Origin: Verrucomicrobiota bacterium
Lineage (GTDB): Bacteria; Verrucomicrobiota; Verrucomicrobiia; Limisphaerales; UBA11320
Direction of reading: 5' to 3'
DNA: 64,000 nucleotides
NCBI GenBank assembly: GCA_016199985.1
Contig: JACQFQ010000017.1
Coordinates: 30,636-94,635 of the forward strand
Shown here one piece after another: positions 44,599-53,197 of the stretch; positions within the stretch are counted from its first letter, which is position 1; every line of letters starts with the position of its first letter. Position numbers and translations under genes: made by a program. Under the pieces are notes generated by a model, which was not told the DNA's origin, searched no databases, and worked only from the letters and a program-made list of their open reading frames with translations.

Positions 44599-45723
44599 CT
44601 ACTGGGTGAACGCGGGGAGCTTGATGATCTGGCCGCCTTGAAGCGCGGATTGATGGGCGCAGAGGCCGACGCAGGTCCAGTTCGCCGATTGCCGGGCGTT
44701 CGGGAACGGCGCGCGGTTCTCGACGAGGGCGCTGATGAATTCATGCGCCAGATGCGGGTGAGATCCGCCGTGGCCCGCGCCCTGGGTGAAGCTCAGATGC
44801 GTGGCCTTGCCCAGGTCGTAGACGCCCTTGGTCGTAAACCGCTGGATCGCCTTGGGAAGCCGACGGGCGTAATCGGGAGCTTTGACTTTCTTCGGGATCC
44901 TGGACTCGGGGAGCTTCGCGCGGTGCATCACCAAAGGCTCGTGTTCGATCAGGGGCCACTCCACCGAGACCTTCGAGCCGTAGACGTCGATGCTTTCGCG
45001 ATACTGGCGCGCGACATCAAACAGGGAGCGGTGGACCCGCGCGCTGAGGTCGGAGTCCTTGAACTTGATGTGCGCGGTCTCCACAGCGAAGGGCGAGCCA
45101 TAGTGTTTGATCAGGTCCTTGCGGATCGTGCCCGAGCCGAAGCACGAGACATACTCCGCGGTGGCGTTTGTGAGGGCGCAAACGGGACCGACGCAATGCG
45201 TGGCATACCACATCGGGGGCAGGCCCGGCCAGTAGTTGGGCCATCCGTCCATGTCCTGCTGATGACTCGCCTGGATAAACTGAAGCTTCCCGAGCGCGCC
45301 CTCGTCATAAAGCTCCTTCATGTAGAGAAACTCGCGGGCGTAAACCACGGTTTCCATCATCATATAGTGGCGCTTGGTCTTCTTTTGGAGCTCGACGATC
45401 TTCTTGCAGTCCTCGATTGACGTGGCCATGGGGACCGTGCAGGCGACGTGCTTCCCCGCCTTGAGGCCGGCGATCGACATCGATCCGTGGTCGGGGATCG
45501 GGGAGTTAATGTGAACAGCGTCCACGTTCGGGTCCTTGAGCACATCCCTGTAATCCGTGTAGCGAGCCGCGACCCCGAAGGCGTCGCCGATCGCGTTGAG
45601 CTTCTTCGGATCTCGCTGGCAGATCGCGTACATGTTCGCGTTCGGATGACGCTGGTAGATGGGAATGAACTCAGCCCCGAACCCGAGGCCGATGATGGCG
45701 ATGTTAATTTTGCGATGGCTCAT
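44599..45723 (-). CDS. Gfo/Idh/MocA-family oxidoreductase
   Basis: The 374-residue product starts at the ATG at 45723 (MSHRKINIAIIGLGFGAEF). A longer upstream frame is Arg-rich and unlikely. The Rossmann motif is IGLGFGAEF, DAVHINSPIPDHGSM is the mid-domain, and CTVPMATSIEDC stands where most family members have E-K-P (Lys is catalytic). Here the lysine of the usual EKP is not clear, since the stretch reads T-V-P. MMMETVVYAREFLYMKELYDEG follows. It lies between two MFS transporters on the same strand, so it is likely to act in sugar catabolism, though activity should be treated with caution. Confidence 0.85.
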   Translation of the reverse strand: MSHRKINIAIIGLGFGAEFIPIYQRHPNANMYAICQRDPKKLNAIGDAFGVAARYTDYRDVLKDPNVDAVHINSPIPDHGSMSIAGLKAGKHVACTVPMATSIEDCKKIVELQKKTKRHYMMMETVVYAREFLYMKELYDEGALGKLQFIQASHQQDMDGWPNYWPGLPPMWYATHCVGPVCALTNATAEYVSCFGSGTIRKDLIKHYGSPFAVETAHIKFKDSDLSARVHRSLFDVARQYRESIDVYGSKVSVEWPLIEHEPLVMHRAKLPESRIPKKVKAPDYARRLPKAIQRFTTKGVYDLGKATHLSFTQGAGHGGSHPHLAHEFISALVENRAPFPNARQSANWTCVGLCAHQSALQGGQIIKLPAFTQ

Positions 45724-45862
45724 TTTGAGAATCTTGATTCCGTCGCCTGGTTGTCGCGCGGGTACGGAGCAAAGCCATGCTCGGATTGCGGGACGTCGAC
45801 GGCAATGCGCGAGATGACAACTTTCGCCTCCGGGACTGTCAAGGGAATCCCTCGGGAAGTTT

Positions 45863-47104
45863 TCATTCCTTGGGCTCCGCCATCGGCGGCGCAACGCCGA
45901 TTTTTGAAGGGTCTCCACGGACGCTGCGGATTTCGGGAAGCAAGACCAGGCAGGCCAGCCCAATGAGCGTCGCGCACACAACAGCAATGCCTCCGACCGG
46001 GAAGCGATCGATCAGGTAGAACGCGGCCGCCGGGGCCAGCACTCCTCGGAATCCTGTGAGGAATGTGTGAACCGCCATGTACTCCGCCACTCTTTCAGCG
46101 GGCGCGAAACGCGTCACCCAAAGGCTCCAGGCGACATCCCCTCCCGCGTTCGAAATCCCATAAAGCACGGACCCGAGGATGAGTCCGAGCGGATGATTGC
46201 TCGTGAAGAAGCCGAGGATTCCCAGCGCGAAGCCCAGGTTCAAGGTCAGGCGAAGGGCGAAGAAATTCATCCGATCGAACAGGCGCCCCCAGATGGGGCT
46301 CATGATGAAACGAGCGCTGTGAGGGATGACGCCGGTAAGAAGCGCGATTGTGGTGGTGTTCAGCGCGAGGCCGTATTTCGGATTGGCGAGATACTCGACC
46401 CGGAGCGGCAACATCATGAGGTTGGCGAAGCCCATCAGCATCCAGCTGATAAGGGTCTGGCGGAACAGCGCGTCCGATTGGACATGCTTCCATCCCTTCA
46501 GCGGGTGGGCCCCCGTATCGTGGAGGAGGGGGAGGGACGGGCAGCGGCTCAGGCAGAAGCTTGCGAAAGCCATGGCCAGTCCGAACACCGCGAGCATCCA
46601 GGGAAACCCCCGCATTCTTCCGTTGTCGAGGGCCATCCCGCCGACTCCGCTCATGACGGCGGCGCTCGCGATCCGGATCATGAAACTGCCGGAGAGCAGA
46701 CGCCCTCGGCGATGAGCGGGATAGTTCTCCTGATAGATTTGGGTGACCAGGGGCACGCAGGCCGACGACGCGATCAAGCCCACGGATGTCCCTAGCACGA
46801 AAACAGGGAGCCAGGGAGCGATCGCCGCGGCGAGGAATCCCAGCGCGCCGACAACAAAAAGGCGCGATGCGGCGCGGGACGTGGGCCATCGAAGCCGAGC
46901 GGTCATCCACACCACGACCGGCGAGAGCAATAAGCCGCAGCTGCCTGCCGCCGCTATGAGCGCCTTGCTGACGCTCCCCGCCTTATACCACTGCACCGCG
47001 ATGGTCAGGAGGAAGGTGCCGGCCGCCGATTCGATGATGCCAGCGCTGACAGCGCGAAACATCTCGAGTCGATAGGTGACTTGGGTTTTCGTAGGCCCGC
47101 CCAT
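45863..47104 (-). CDS. MFS transporter
   Basis: The product is 413 residues from the ATG at 47104; a longer frame to 47170 reads as Arg/Pro-rich and is excluded. It has about 12 hydrophobic segments and the MFS pattern, including GSFMIRIASAAVMSGVGGMAL and FDRMNFFALRLTLNLGFALG. In the second half, GISNAGGDVAWSLWVTRFAPAERVAEYMAVH resembles the loop between helices 8 and 9. It may export or import a sugar or drug; nothing specific can be said. It lies 139 bases before the Gfo/Idh gene in the same direction. Confidence 0.85.
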   Translation of the reverse strand: MGGPTKTQVTYRLEMFRAVSAGIIESAAGTFLLTIAVQWYKAGSVSKALIAAAGSCGLLLSPVVVWMTARLRWPTSRAASRLFVVGALGFLAAAIAPWLPVFVLGTSVGLIASSACVPLVTQIYQENYPAHRRGRLLSGSFMIRIASAAVMSGVGGMALDNGRMRGFPWMLAVFGLAMAFASFCLSRCPSLPLLHDTGAHPLKGWKHVQSDALFRQTLISWMLMGFANLMMLPLRVEYLANPKYGLALNTTTIALLTGVIPHSARFIMSPIWGRLFDRMNFFALRLTLNLGFALGILGFFTSNHPLGLILGSVLYGISNAGGDVAWSLWVTRFAPAERVAEYMAVHTFLTGFRGVLAPAAAFYLIDRFPVGGIAVVCATLIGLACLVLLPEIRSVRGDPSKIGVAPPMAEPKE

Positions 47105-47438
47105 TGGCGAGGCAGCGTAGGGGCGCGAGGGGGGACAGATCAAACGAATGCGGGGCGCAAAACGCCTCACGCCCTGGGCGCCAGCCCATGGCCTCCAGCA
47201 TCGTGTGTCATCGGGTTAATGAACCTGCCGGAATGCGCGACCCCACGGGTCAAACCGGGAAGGAAATGGGGTTTGGAAGAAGAAGACAAAAAAAACTGAA
47301 AAGACCGTTGACAAATGAGTCCGGAAAAACAAAGTTCGGGACGTCGAAAAGATTTGATTCGGGTAGCAGCACGTTTCTTCAGCGGGGTTCTCCACCCCCA
47401 CCTCCTTGGCGTCTGTTGCCCGAATCCTTTTTTCTCTC
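47105..47438. other. intergenic stretch with hairpin-like inverted repeat facing the plus strand
   Basis: These 334 bases lie between the MFS start (minus) and the cinA stop (minus). An 8-bp perfect inverted repeat (47356-47363 and 47419-47426) encloses about 55 bases, including a GGGG...CCCC stem, and is followed on the plus strand by a six-T run. No plus-strand gene leads into it. It could be the end of an unannotated small RNA or a structured leader; see findings. Otherwise I see no gene. Confidence 0.4.
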
Positions 47439-48710
47439 CTAACCCGCCCCAATCACCATCCGTCGCAACGAATCCAAGGCCTGTTTTGATGTGACTTGTT
47501 GGAACGTTTCCCGGTCCCAAGGGTTCATCTTTTGCACGACCTTCGTTGTTTCTTTCGTCGCGATCCCAATATAGACAAGCCCGACCGGCTTCGACACGGA
47601 TCCACCCCCTGGGCCCGCAATGCCCGTTGTTGAGACCGCGTAGTCGGAGCGTAGAATCCGTCTGGCTCCCTCCGCCATGGCCGCGGCCACGGGCTTACTG
47701 ACGGCGCCGTGGGCTTGGATGAGCTCCGAGGAAACGCCGAGCAGTTCCTGTTTCACCTCGTTGTGGTAGGCCACGACGCCTCCTCGGAACGCTTGAGACG
47801 CTCCAGGCACAGAGGTGAAGCGGCTCGCGACGCAGCCTCCAGTGCATGACTCGGCGAAGCTCACCGTCCGGCCTCGGGCATTCAGTTCCCGAAGCAACGC
47901 TTCCTCCAGGGTGTCGTCATCCACCCCGAACACCGCGTCCCCCAGCAGACCTCGGGCGAGCCGTTCAGCGGTCGCGATCAATTCCGGTCCGCGCGATGAT
48001 TGGGTTGTGAAACGAACATCGACCTCGCCGGTGCGGGCGCAGTAGCCCAGCTCCAGCCCGTCGCCCGTGAGCGGCGCCATCGCGGCGCCAATCCGTTCCT
48101 CCACCCATGATTCGCCCAGTCCCACGGTGCGGAGGGTTCTGCAGAAGAACGGATGTTCGCGGGGGTAGGCCGCTGCGATTCGAGGCAGCGCTTGGTGATG
48201 AAACATCGGGTGTAGTTCGCGGGGAGGTCCTGGAAGAAGGATGAGCCATTGGGGTAGACGGCGATTCGCGGCCTCGTTGGGGCGTTGGATGGGAATGGCC
48301 AGTCCTGGCGCCGTTCCATGCTCATTGTAGAGAACATCCGCGCCCTCGGGCACCTGGGCTTGAACCCGCGTGCTCGGAGGCATGGGGCGCTTTCGGGATT
48401 GGAAGAAGGAGTCGATGTTCGCCAACGCCCTGGCGTCCTCACGAAGAGCGAGTCCGAACTGGCGCGCCACCAGGTCGCGTGTCAGGTCATCGCTCGTAGG
48501 GCCGAGTCCTCCCGTGGTGATGATGAGGTCCGCGCGCGGCAGGGCCTCTCGAATTGCTTCGAGGATGCTTGGCCCGTCGTCCGGAACGGCGGTTTGGCGG
48601 CTGACCGGATAGCCAGCGTCCGCCAATCGACGACAGATCCACTGCTGATGGGTATTGAGGACTCTGCCGAGCATGAGCTCGGACCCGGTGTTGATCAGTT
48701 CGATCCGCAT
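47439..48710 (-). CDS. cinA: CinA family protein (nicotinamide-nucleotide amidohydrolase)
   Basis: The product is about 423 residues from the ATG at 48710 (MRIELINTGSELMLGRVLNT); the open frame extends upstream to 48749. The N-terminal domain is the MoeA-like/COG1058 fold (ITTGGLGPTSDDLT), which hydrolyses ADP-ribose and FAD-type pyrophosphates. The C-terminal PncC domain deamidates nicotinamide mononucleotide, with SFAESCTGGCVASRFTSVPG and STTGIAGPGGGS. Both domains are complete. It is divergent from the YfgM-like gene at 48807. Confidence 0.96.
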   Translation of the reverse strand: MRIELINTGSELMLGRVLNTHQQWICRRLADAGYPVSRQTAVPDDGPSILEAIREALPRADLIITTGGLGPTSDDLTRDLVARQFGLALREDARALANIDSFFQSRKRPMPPSTRVQAQVPEGADVLYNEHGTAPGLAIPIQRPNEAANRRLPQWLILLPGPPRELHPMFHHQALPRIAAAYPREHPFFCRTLRTVGLGESWVEERIGAAMAPLTGDGLELGYCARTGEVDVRFTTQSSRGPELIATAERLARGLLGDAVFGVDDDTLEEALLRELNARGRTVSFAESCTGGCVASRFTSVPGASQAFRGGVVAYHNEVKQELLGVSSELIQAHGAVSKPVAAAMAEGARRILRSDYAVSTTGIAGPGGGSVSKPVGLVYIGIATKETTKVVQKMNPWDRETFQQVTSKQALDSLRRMVIGAG

Positions 48711-48806
48711 AATTTGGGCCCGAAAGCGGGCCCGCCACTTCGCGGCCAAATCTAACGATTTTCAAGCTTGCGTTTTGGAAGGTTGAACAGGACATTTTGC
48801 CCCCTT

Positions 48807-49643
48807 ATGGAACCGGAAGTTGGTCAATCTGAAAACTTGCTAAGGCTCTGGAATTGGATTCTGGACAACCAAAAGCGACTGGTGAATGCCATCCTTGGCA
48901 TGGTCGTGGTTGCGCTCGCAATCTATGGATTCTTCAGCTACCAGGAGGGCAAGGAGGTCGCTGCCAGCCAGGCAATGTCGAGAGTCTCGCTGAGCAAGAT
49001 TGGGGAACCGACGCCGCCTGCGGAGCTGGCGGCGGGCTTCCTGAAAGTGGCCCAGGAGCACGCCGGCACGCGTGCCGCGGCTCAATCGACTTTACGGGCG
49101 GCGTCAGCGCTGTTTGCGGATTCCAAGTTTGCGGACGCGCAGGCCCAGTTCGAGAAGTTCGTCTCCCTCGACCCCGGGAGCGCTTTCGTGGGCGTCGCCA
49201 ATTTTGGCGTCGCCTCCTGCCTGGACGCCGCGGGCAAGGGCGCGGAGGCCGTCGCGAAATACGATGATATCGCCAAGCGCTACTCCACCGAGCCTGTCGC
49301 CGAGGACGCTAAGCTGGCGCTGGCCGGCGCTTACGTTGCGCAGAACAAGCCCGAGATGGCGTTCAAGCTCTACCAGGAAATGATGGAGTCCGGAAAAGGC
49401 GGCGGCTCCATGCAGGAGATTTTTTCCAAGCGGATGGAGCTCCTTCAAAAGTACCCCTACCTGCAGTCCAACGCCGCGCCGGCCAGGTCATCGCTCTCCC
49501 CTACACCCAACAACTTGATGAATTCGGCCAGCGGCGCTGTGAGGCAGGCCGCCGTCAGAGGCTCGAACGCCGTCGCCCAGATCGGTAGCAACGCGATCAG
49601 ACAGGCCGCTTCGACGTCCACGAATCTTCCGAAAAGGCCTTGA
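48807..49643 (+). CDS. YfgM-like TPR membrane protein
   Basis: The product is 278 residues from the ATG at 48807; the frame opens at 48768. It has one transmembrane helix (VNAILGMVVVALAIYGFFSY) in the first 50 residues and a periplasmic TPR-like domain (SALFADSKFADAQAQFEKFVSL, VANFGVASCLDAAGKGAEAV, LALAGAYVAQNKPEMAF), ending in a Ser/Asn/Ala-rich tail. The layout, one helix plus periplasmic TPRs, matches YfgM/TPR_21 proteins that assist SecYEG. It is followed by ugd after 46 bases. Confidence 0.78.
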   Translation: MEPEVGQSENLLRLWNWILDNQKRLVNAILGMVVVALAIYGFFSYQEGKEVAASQAMSRVSLSKIGEPTPPAELAAGFLKVAQEHAGTRAAAQSTLRAASALFADSKFADAQAQFEKFVSLDPGSAFVGVANFGVASCLDAAGKGAEAVAKYDDIAKRYSTEPVAEDAKLALAGAYVAQNKPEMAFKLYQEMMESGKGGGSMQEIFSKRMELLQKYPYLQSNAAPARSSLSPTPNNLMNSASGAVRQAAVRGSNAVAQIGSNAIRQAASTSTNLPKRP

Positions 49644-49689
49644 TCATCGAACGTTTCGCCCACGGAGCGCGTGGCTGGACCTTGAACGG

Positions 49690-50979
49690 ATGAAGATTTG
49701 CATCATCGGAACCGGTTATGTCGGCCTCGTGACCGGCACCTGTTTCGCCGAGATCGGGCACGATGTCACCTGCGTTGATAACGACCCGGCGAAGGTGAAG
49801 ATTCTCCAATCGGGCGGGATGCCGATCTACGAGCCCGGGCTCGCCGAGATGGTCCGGAAGAACGTCGATGCCCGACGGCTGCGGTTCACCGCCTCCACTT
49901 CCGAAGGGGTCGCCCACGGCGACGTTATCTTCATCGCGGTTCCGACGCCGCCTCACGCCGACGGATCCGTCGATCTGAGCTTCATCGAAAAGGTCGCCCG
50001 CGAAATCGCCGGGGCCATGACGGCCTACAAGGTGGTGGTGGACAAGAGCACCGTGCCCGTTCGCACAGGCGACAAGGTCTCCGAGACCATCAAGCGCTAT
50101 TGCAAGGCCAAGGTGGAGTTCGATGTCGTCAGTAACCCGGAGTTTCTGCGCGAGGGCTTCGCGATCGAGGATTTTCTCAAGCCGGATCGCGTGGTCATCG
50201 GGGTGCGGAGCGATCGAGCGGTGAGCGCGATGCGCGAGATCTACGCCCCGATCCACGCGCCGATTATTGTCACCGATATCAACTCCGCGGAATTGATCAA
50301 GCATGCGGCGAACTCTTTTCTCGCCCTCAAGATTTCCTACATCAACGCTGTCGCTGTCCTTTGCGAGGCCTCGGGCGCGAATGTGGTCGAGGTCGCCAAC
50401 GGCATGGGGATGGACGCACGCATCGGCCGACGCTTCCTCGACGCGGGCTTGGGCTACGGCGGAAGCTGCTTTCCGAAGGACCTCAGCGCGTTTGTCAAAA
50501 TCTCGGAGCAGCTGGGATATGACTTCCGACTCCTCAAGGAGGTTCAGCGCATCAACGCCGGCCAGATGGACCGATTCGTCAAGAAGATCATCGAGACCCT
50601 CTGGGTGGCGAAGGAGAAAACCATCGGCGTGCTGGGGTTGGCGTTCAAGCAGAACACGGATGATGTTCGCCAGTCGCCCGCCATCGAGTTGTGCCAGCGC
50701 CTGATCGCCGAAGGGGCGATTCTGCGTGTTCACGATCCACAGGCCATGAGCAAGGCGAAGGCCGTGTTGAAGGACGTCACCTACGTTGATGAGATGAACG
50801 ACGTCGCGATCGGCTGCGACGCCCTGGTTATCGCCACCGAATGGCCGGAGTTCCGGAAACTCGACTTGAACCGGGTGAAGAGGGAACTCACGCACCCCAT
50901 CCTTTTCGACGGGCGCAACCTTTTCGACCCCGCCGAGATGGAGAAACTCGGTTTCGTTTACAAGTCCATCGGCCGTTGA
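49690..50979 (+). CDS. ugd: UDP-glucose 6-dehydrogenase
   Basis: The 429-residue product oxidises UDP-glucose to UDP-glucuronate with NAD. It has the Rossmann motif IIGTGYVGLVTG, PTPPHADGSVDLSFIE, NPEFLREGFAIEDF, NSAELIKHAANSFLALKISY and the catalytic Cys in GYGGSCFPKD, with a C-terminal domain GLAFKQNTDDVRQSPAIEL. The length is normal (about 430). UDP-glucuronate can feed the exopolysaccharide operon at 55-64 kb, and is also the precursor from which 2,3-diamino uronates are made in related pathways, although this enzyme makes the non-acetylated form. It is convergent with trpC. Confidence 0.96.
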   Translation: MKICIIGTGYVGLVTGTCFAEIGHDVTCVDNDPAKVKILQSGGMPIYEPGLAEMVRKNVDARRLRFTASTSEGVAHGDVIFIAVPTPPHADGSVDLSFIEKVAREIAGAMTAYKVVVDKSTVPVRTGDKVSETIKRYCKAKVEFDVVSNPEFLREGFAIEDFLKPDRVVIGVRSDRAVSAMREIYAPIHAPIIVTDINSAELIKHAANSFLALKISYINAVAVLCEASGANVVEVANGMGMDARIGRRFLDAGLGYGGSCFPKDLSAFVKISEQLGYDFRLLKEVQRINAGQMDRFVKKIIETLWVAKEKTIGVLGLAFKQNTDDVRQSPAIELCQRLIAEGAILRVHDPQAMSKAKAVLKDVTYVDEMNDVAIGCDALVIATEWPEFRKLDLNRVKRELTHPILFDGRNLFDPAEMEKLGFVYKSIGR

Positions 50980-50995
50980 CCCGTGGGGCGAGTTG

Positions 50996-51802
50996 CTACG
51001 CCCCGAAAAGCTCGGCGATTTTAACGCTCACGTCTTCTCCCCGTCGCATCAGAGACTCTCCAACCAGCACCGCGCGGGCGCCAGCGCGTTCGACCCGAAG
51101 CACATCCTCACGGGTATGGATTCCGCTTTCCGCCACGAGAAGCCTGCCGTCCAGTTCCCCTCGCGCCCTCAGCCGGGAAGCGAGTTCCTCCGTGGCCGCC
51201 AGGTTCACTTGGAACGTTTTGAGGTCCCGGTTGTTAACGCCGATCAATCGCGCTCCGGCGGCCACGGCTCGATCCAGCTCGTCGGCGTTGTGAACTTCAA
51301 CGAGAACCGCGAGTCCAGCCGCGGCGCTGAGGCTGTGGAGATGATGGAGCATTGCGTCGTTCAAAATGGCCACGATGAGAAGAATCGCGTCAGCGCCCCA
51401 CTCCACCGCTTCGAGAATCTGGCGCTCATCAATGATGAAGTCCTTTCGGAGCAAAGGCAGCCTAACCGCCTCGCGGATCGACTTGAGATACGCCAGGGAT
51501 CCTTGGAAAAACTGCTCATCGGTCAGCACCGAAAGACAGCTGGCGCCCGCGGCCTCATAGTCCTGCGCGATTCGAACCGGGTCAAAGTCGGGGCGGATGA
51601 CTCCTGCGGACGGCGAGGCCTTCTTCACCTCGGCGATTAGCGCGGCGCGGCCTCGTCGAGGGGTGCGGAGCGCGGCGAGGAAATCCCTTGAGCCCCCGCG
51701 GATTCGAAGCGCTTCCATCAGGGTGTCCGACGTCAGCGCCCGGCTGGGTAGCCGTGCGACCTCTATGCGCTTCTGGGCTACGATCTTCTCTAGAATGTTC
51801 AT
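50996..51802 (-). CDS. trpC: indole-3-glycerol phosphate synthase
   Basis: The 268-residue product catalyses the ring closure of carboxyphenylaminodeoxyribulose phosphate in tryptophan synthesis. TIM-barrel motifs seen are LIAEVKKASPSAGVI (catalytic Lys and Ser), LSVLTDEQFFQGSLAYL, LLRKDFIIDERQI (second catalytic Lys, acid Glu nearby), LVEVHNADEL, GVNNRDLKTF and AESGIHTREDV. Its ATG overlaps the prfB stop as ATGA (51799-51802), so translation of trpC depends on ribosomes finishing release factor 2. No other trp gene is close by. Confidence 0.97.
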   Translation of the reverse strand: MNILEKIVAQKRIEVARLPSRALTSDTLMEALRIRGGSRDFLAALRTPRRGRAALIAEVKKASPSAGVIRPDFDPVRIAQDYEAAGASCLSVLTDEQFFQGSLAYLKSIREAVRLPLLRKDFIIDERQILEAVEWGADAILLIVAILNDAMLHHLHSLSAAAGLAVLVEVHNADELDRAVAAGARLIGVNNRDLKTFQVNLAATEELASRLRARGELDGRLLVAESGIHTREDVLRVERAGARAVLVGESLMRRGEDVSVKIAELFGA

Positions 51803-52948
51803 TCTTCGTCATCCTTCACATTGGGCATGCGTTTGAGAGGACAGCCGGCGCGCAGCCAGGCGCCCACATAGTCATCCAGGTCTCCATCCATAACAGCCTG
51901 GACATTGCTCGTGAAGTGGCCTGTTCGCAGATCCTTGACGAGTCGGTAGGGTTGGAAGACGTAGCTGCGAATCTGATTGCCCCAAGAGATACTACCCTTC
52001 TCCCCGTAGAAGCGCTCCATTTCCGCCTTTTGCTCATCCAGCCGCCTCGCGAAGATCTTCGACAGCAGCAATTTCATGGCATTCTCCCGATTCTGCGCCT
52101 GGGAGCGCTCGGCCTGAGAGGCCGCAACAAGGCCTGTTGGGATATGCGTGATCCGTACCGCGGTCTCGACTTTGTTGACGTTCTGGCCTCCTTTCCCTCC
52201 AGAACGATAAGTGTCCACGCGGAGTTCCGTGTCCGGGACCACAATGTCGGCCTCCTCCAGGCTGCTGATCTCGGCAATCGCGTCCACCGACGAGAAGCTC
52301 GTGTGCCGTCGCTTGTTCGAGTCGAACGGAGATATTCGCACCAATCGGTGAACCCCACGCTCCGCCTTGCAGAAGCCGTAGGCGTTTTCTCCGATGAGTT
52401 TCATGGTGACACTCTTGATTCCAGCGCCTTCACCTTCCAGGGCATCTTCGACCTGGACTTCCCATCCCCGCTTCTCCGCCCAACGGGTGTACATCCTCAT
52501 CAGCATGGAGGCCCAATCGCAGGCCTCTGTGCCTCCGGCGCCAGCGTTAATGCTCAAGATGCAATTGTTCTTGTCGTGAGGACCGTTGAGCAGAAGTCGC
52601 AGCTCCATGGCATCCAAGTCGCGGACCACGCTCTCCAGATCGCGCTCCAGCTCCGCTTGCATTGTGGTCTGGGATTCCGGCGGCTCCGCCTCCGCAAGCT
52701 CAAGCATGATGCGAATCTCCTCAAACCGCTTTTCTGCGTGCAGGAAGGACTCCAGACGACCTTTGAGCGTGTTCGATTCCTCGATGTATTTCTGGGCCTG
52801 ACGGCGGTTTTCCCAGAAGGTCTCCGCCGCCATGAGCATTTCGATCTCCTTCAGGCGGCGTTGAGCTGTGGGGACGTCAAAGAAACCTCCGGAGCTGTTT
52901 CAGCTTTTCGGCCTGAGGACCCAGGTTGGACTTGATCGCGTCGAACAT
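51799..52948 (-). CDS. prfB: peptide chain release factor 2, with programmed +1 frameshift
   Basis: RF2 ends translation at UGA and UAA. Frame 0 begins at the ATG at 52948 (MFDAIKSNLGPQAEKLKQLRRFL, shown here in part) and reaches an in-frame TGA at 52879-52877. Shifting +1 after CTT continues as DVPTAQRRLKE into the main frame (52878-51799). Together they give about 382 residues. GGQ is present as SGGKGGQNVNKVET and the tripeptide anticodon SPF as RISPFDSN. The first 23 residues with the LRRFLDVP-type junction match the family's N-terminus. It ends in an ATGA overlap with trpC. The mechanism makes RF2 control its own level: the shift occurs more when RF2 is scarce. Confidence 0.97.
52876..52894 (-). 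promoter_or_regulatory. prfB frameshift site with internal SD-like sequence
   Basis: On the minus strand the site reads CTCCGGAGGTTTCTTTGAC. GGAGG (52890-52886) lies 3 bases before the slippery CTT (52882-52880), which is followed by TGA (52879-52877) and C. The spacing of the SD-like element and the CTT-TGA-C arrangement match the known E. coli prfB signal. Confidence 0.95.
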
Positions 52949-53044
52949 ATGCGCGGCGACCGTACACGGGGACTCCCGGGGACGAAAGACCGAAAAAGGG
53001 CATCCTTTCCAGGCACAACGACCCCATCGTTATCTGAGGTAATG

Positions 53045-53061
53045 TGTAATCTTTCCTTACA
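53045..53061 (+). promoter_or_regulatory. inverted repeat TGTAA-N7-TTACA upstream of VPDSG gene 1
   Basis: A 5-bp inverted repeat with 7-base spacing sits about 105 bases before the possible -24 element. An enhancer-binding site at this distance would suit a sigma-54 activator. It is a short repeat and may be chance; see findings. Confidence 0.3.
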
Positions 53062-53166
53062 TCCTTACGAGGTTCGCGAGCGACCCTTTCAGACCCACAA
53101 CTCAGGAGGCGTCTGAACTCAGGGGTTTCCGGTTTTTTCTACGATCGCTTAACACCTGCCCACGAG

Positions 53167-53182
53167 TGGTACAGTTCTCGCT
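53167..53182 (+). promoter_or_regulatory. candidate sigma-54 (-24/-12) promoter of VPDSG gene 1
   Basis: The 16 bases TGGTACAGTTCTCGCT have GG and GC separated by 10 bases, and agree with the TGGCAC-N5-TTGC consensus apart from two positions (T at the fourth, C in place of the first-half T of TTGC). GC is at 53180-53181, so transcription would start near 53193, only about 5 bases before the ATG. This short leader is unusual, so I treat the call as tentative. Confidence 0.45.
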
Positions 53183-53197
53183 AATAAGACCTGCCTT

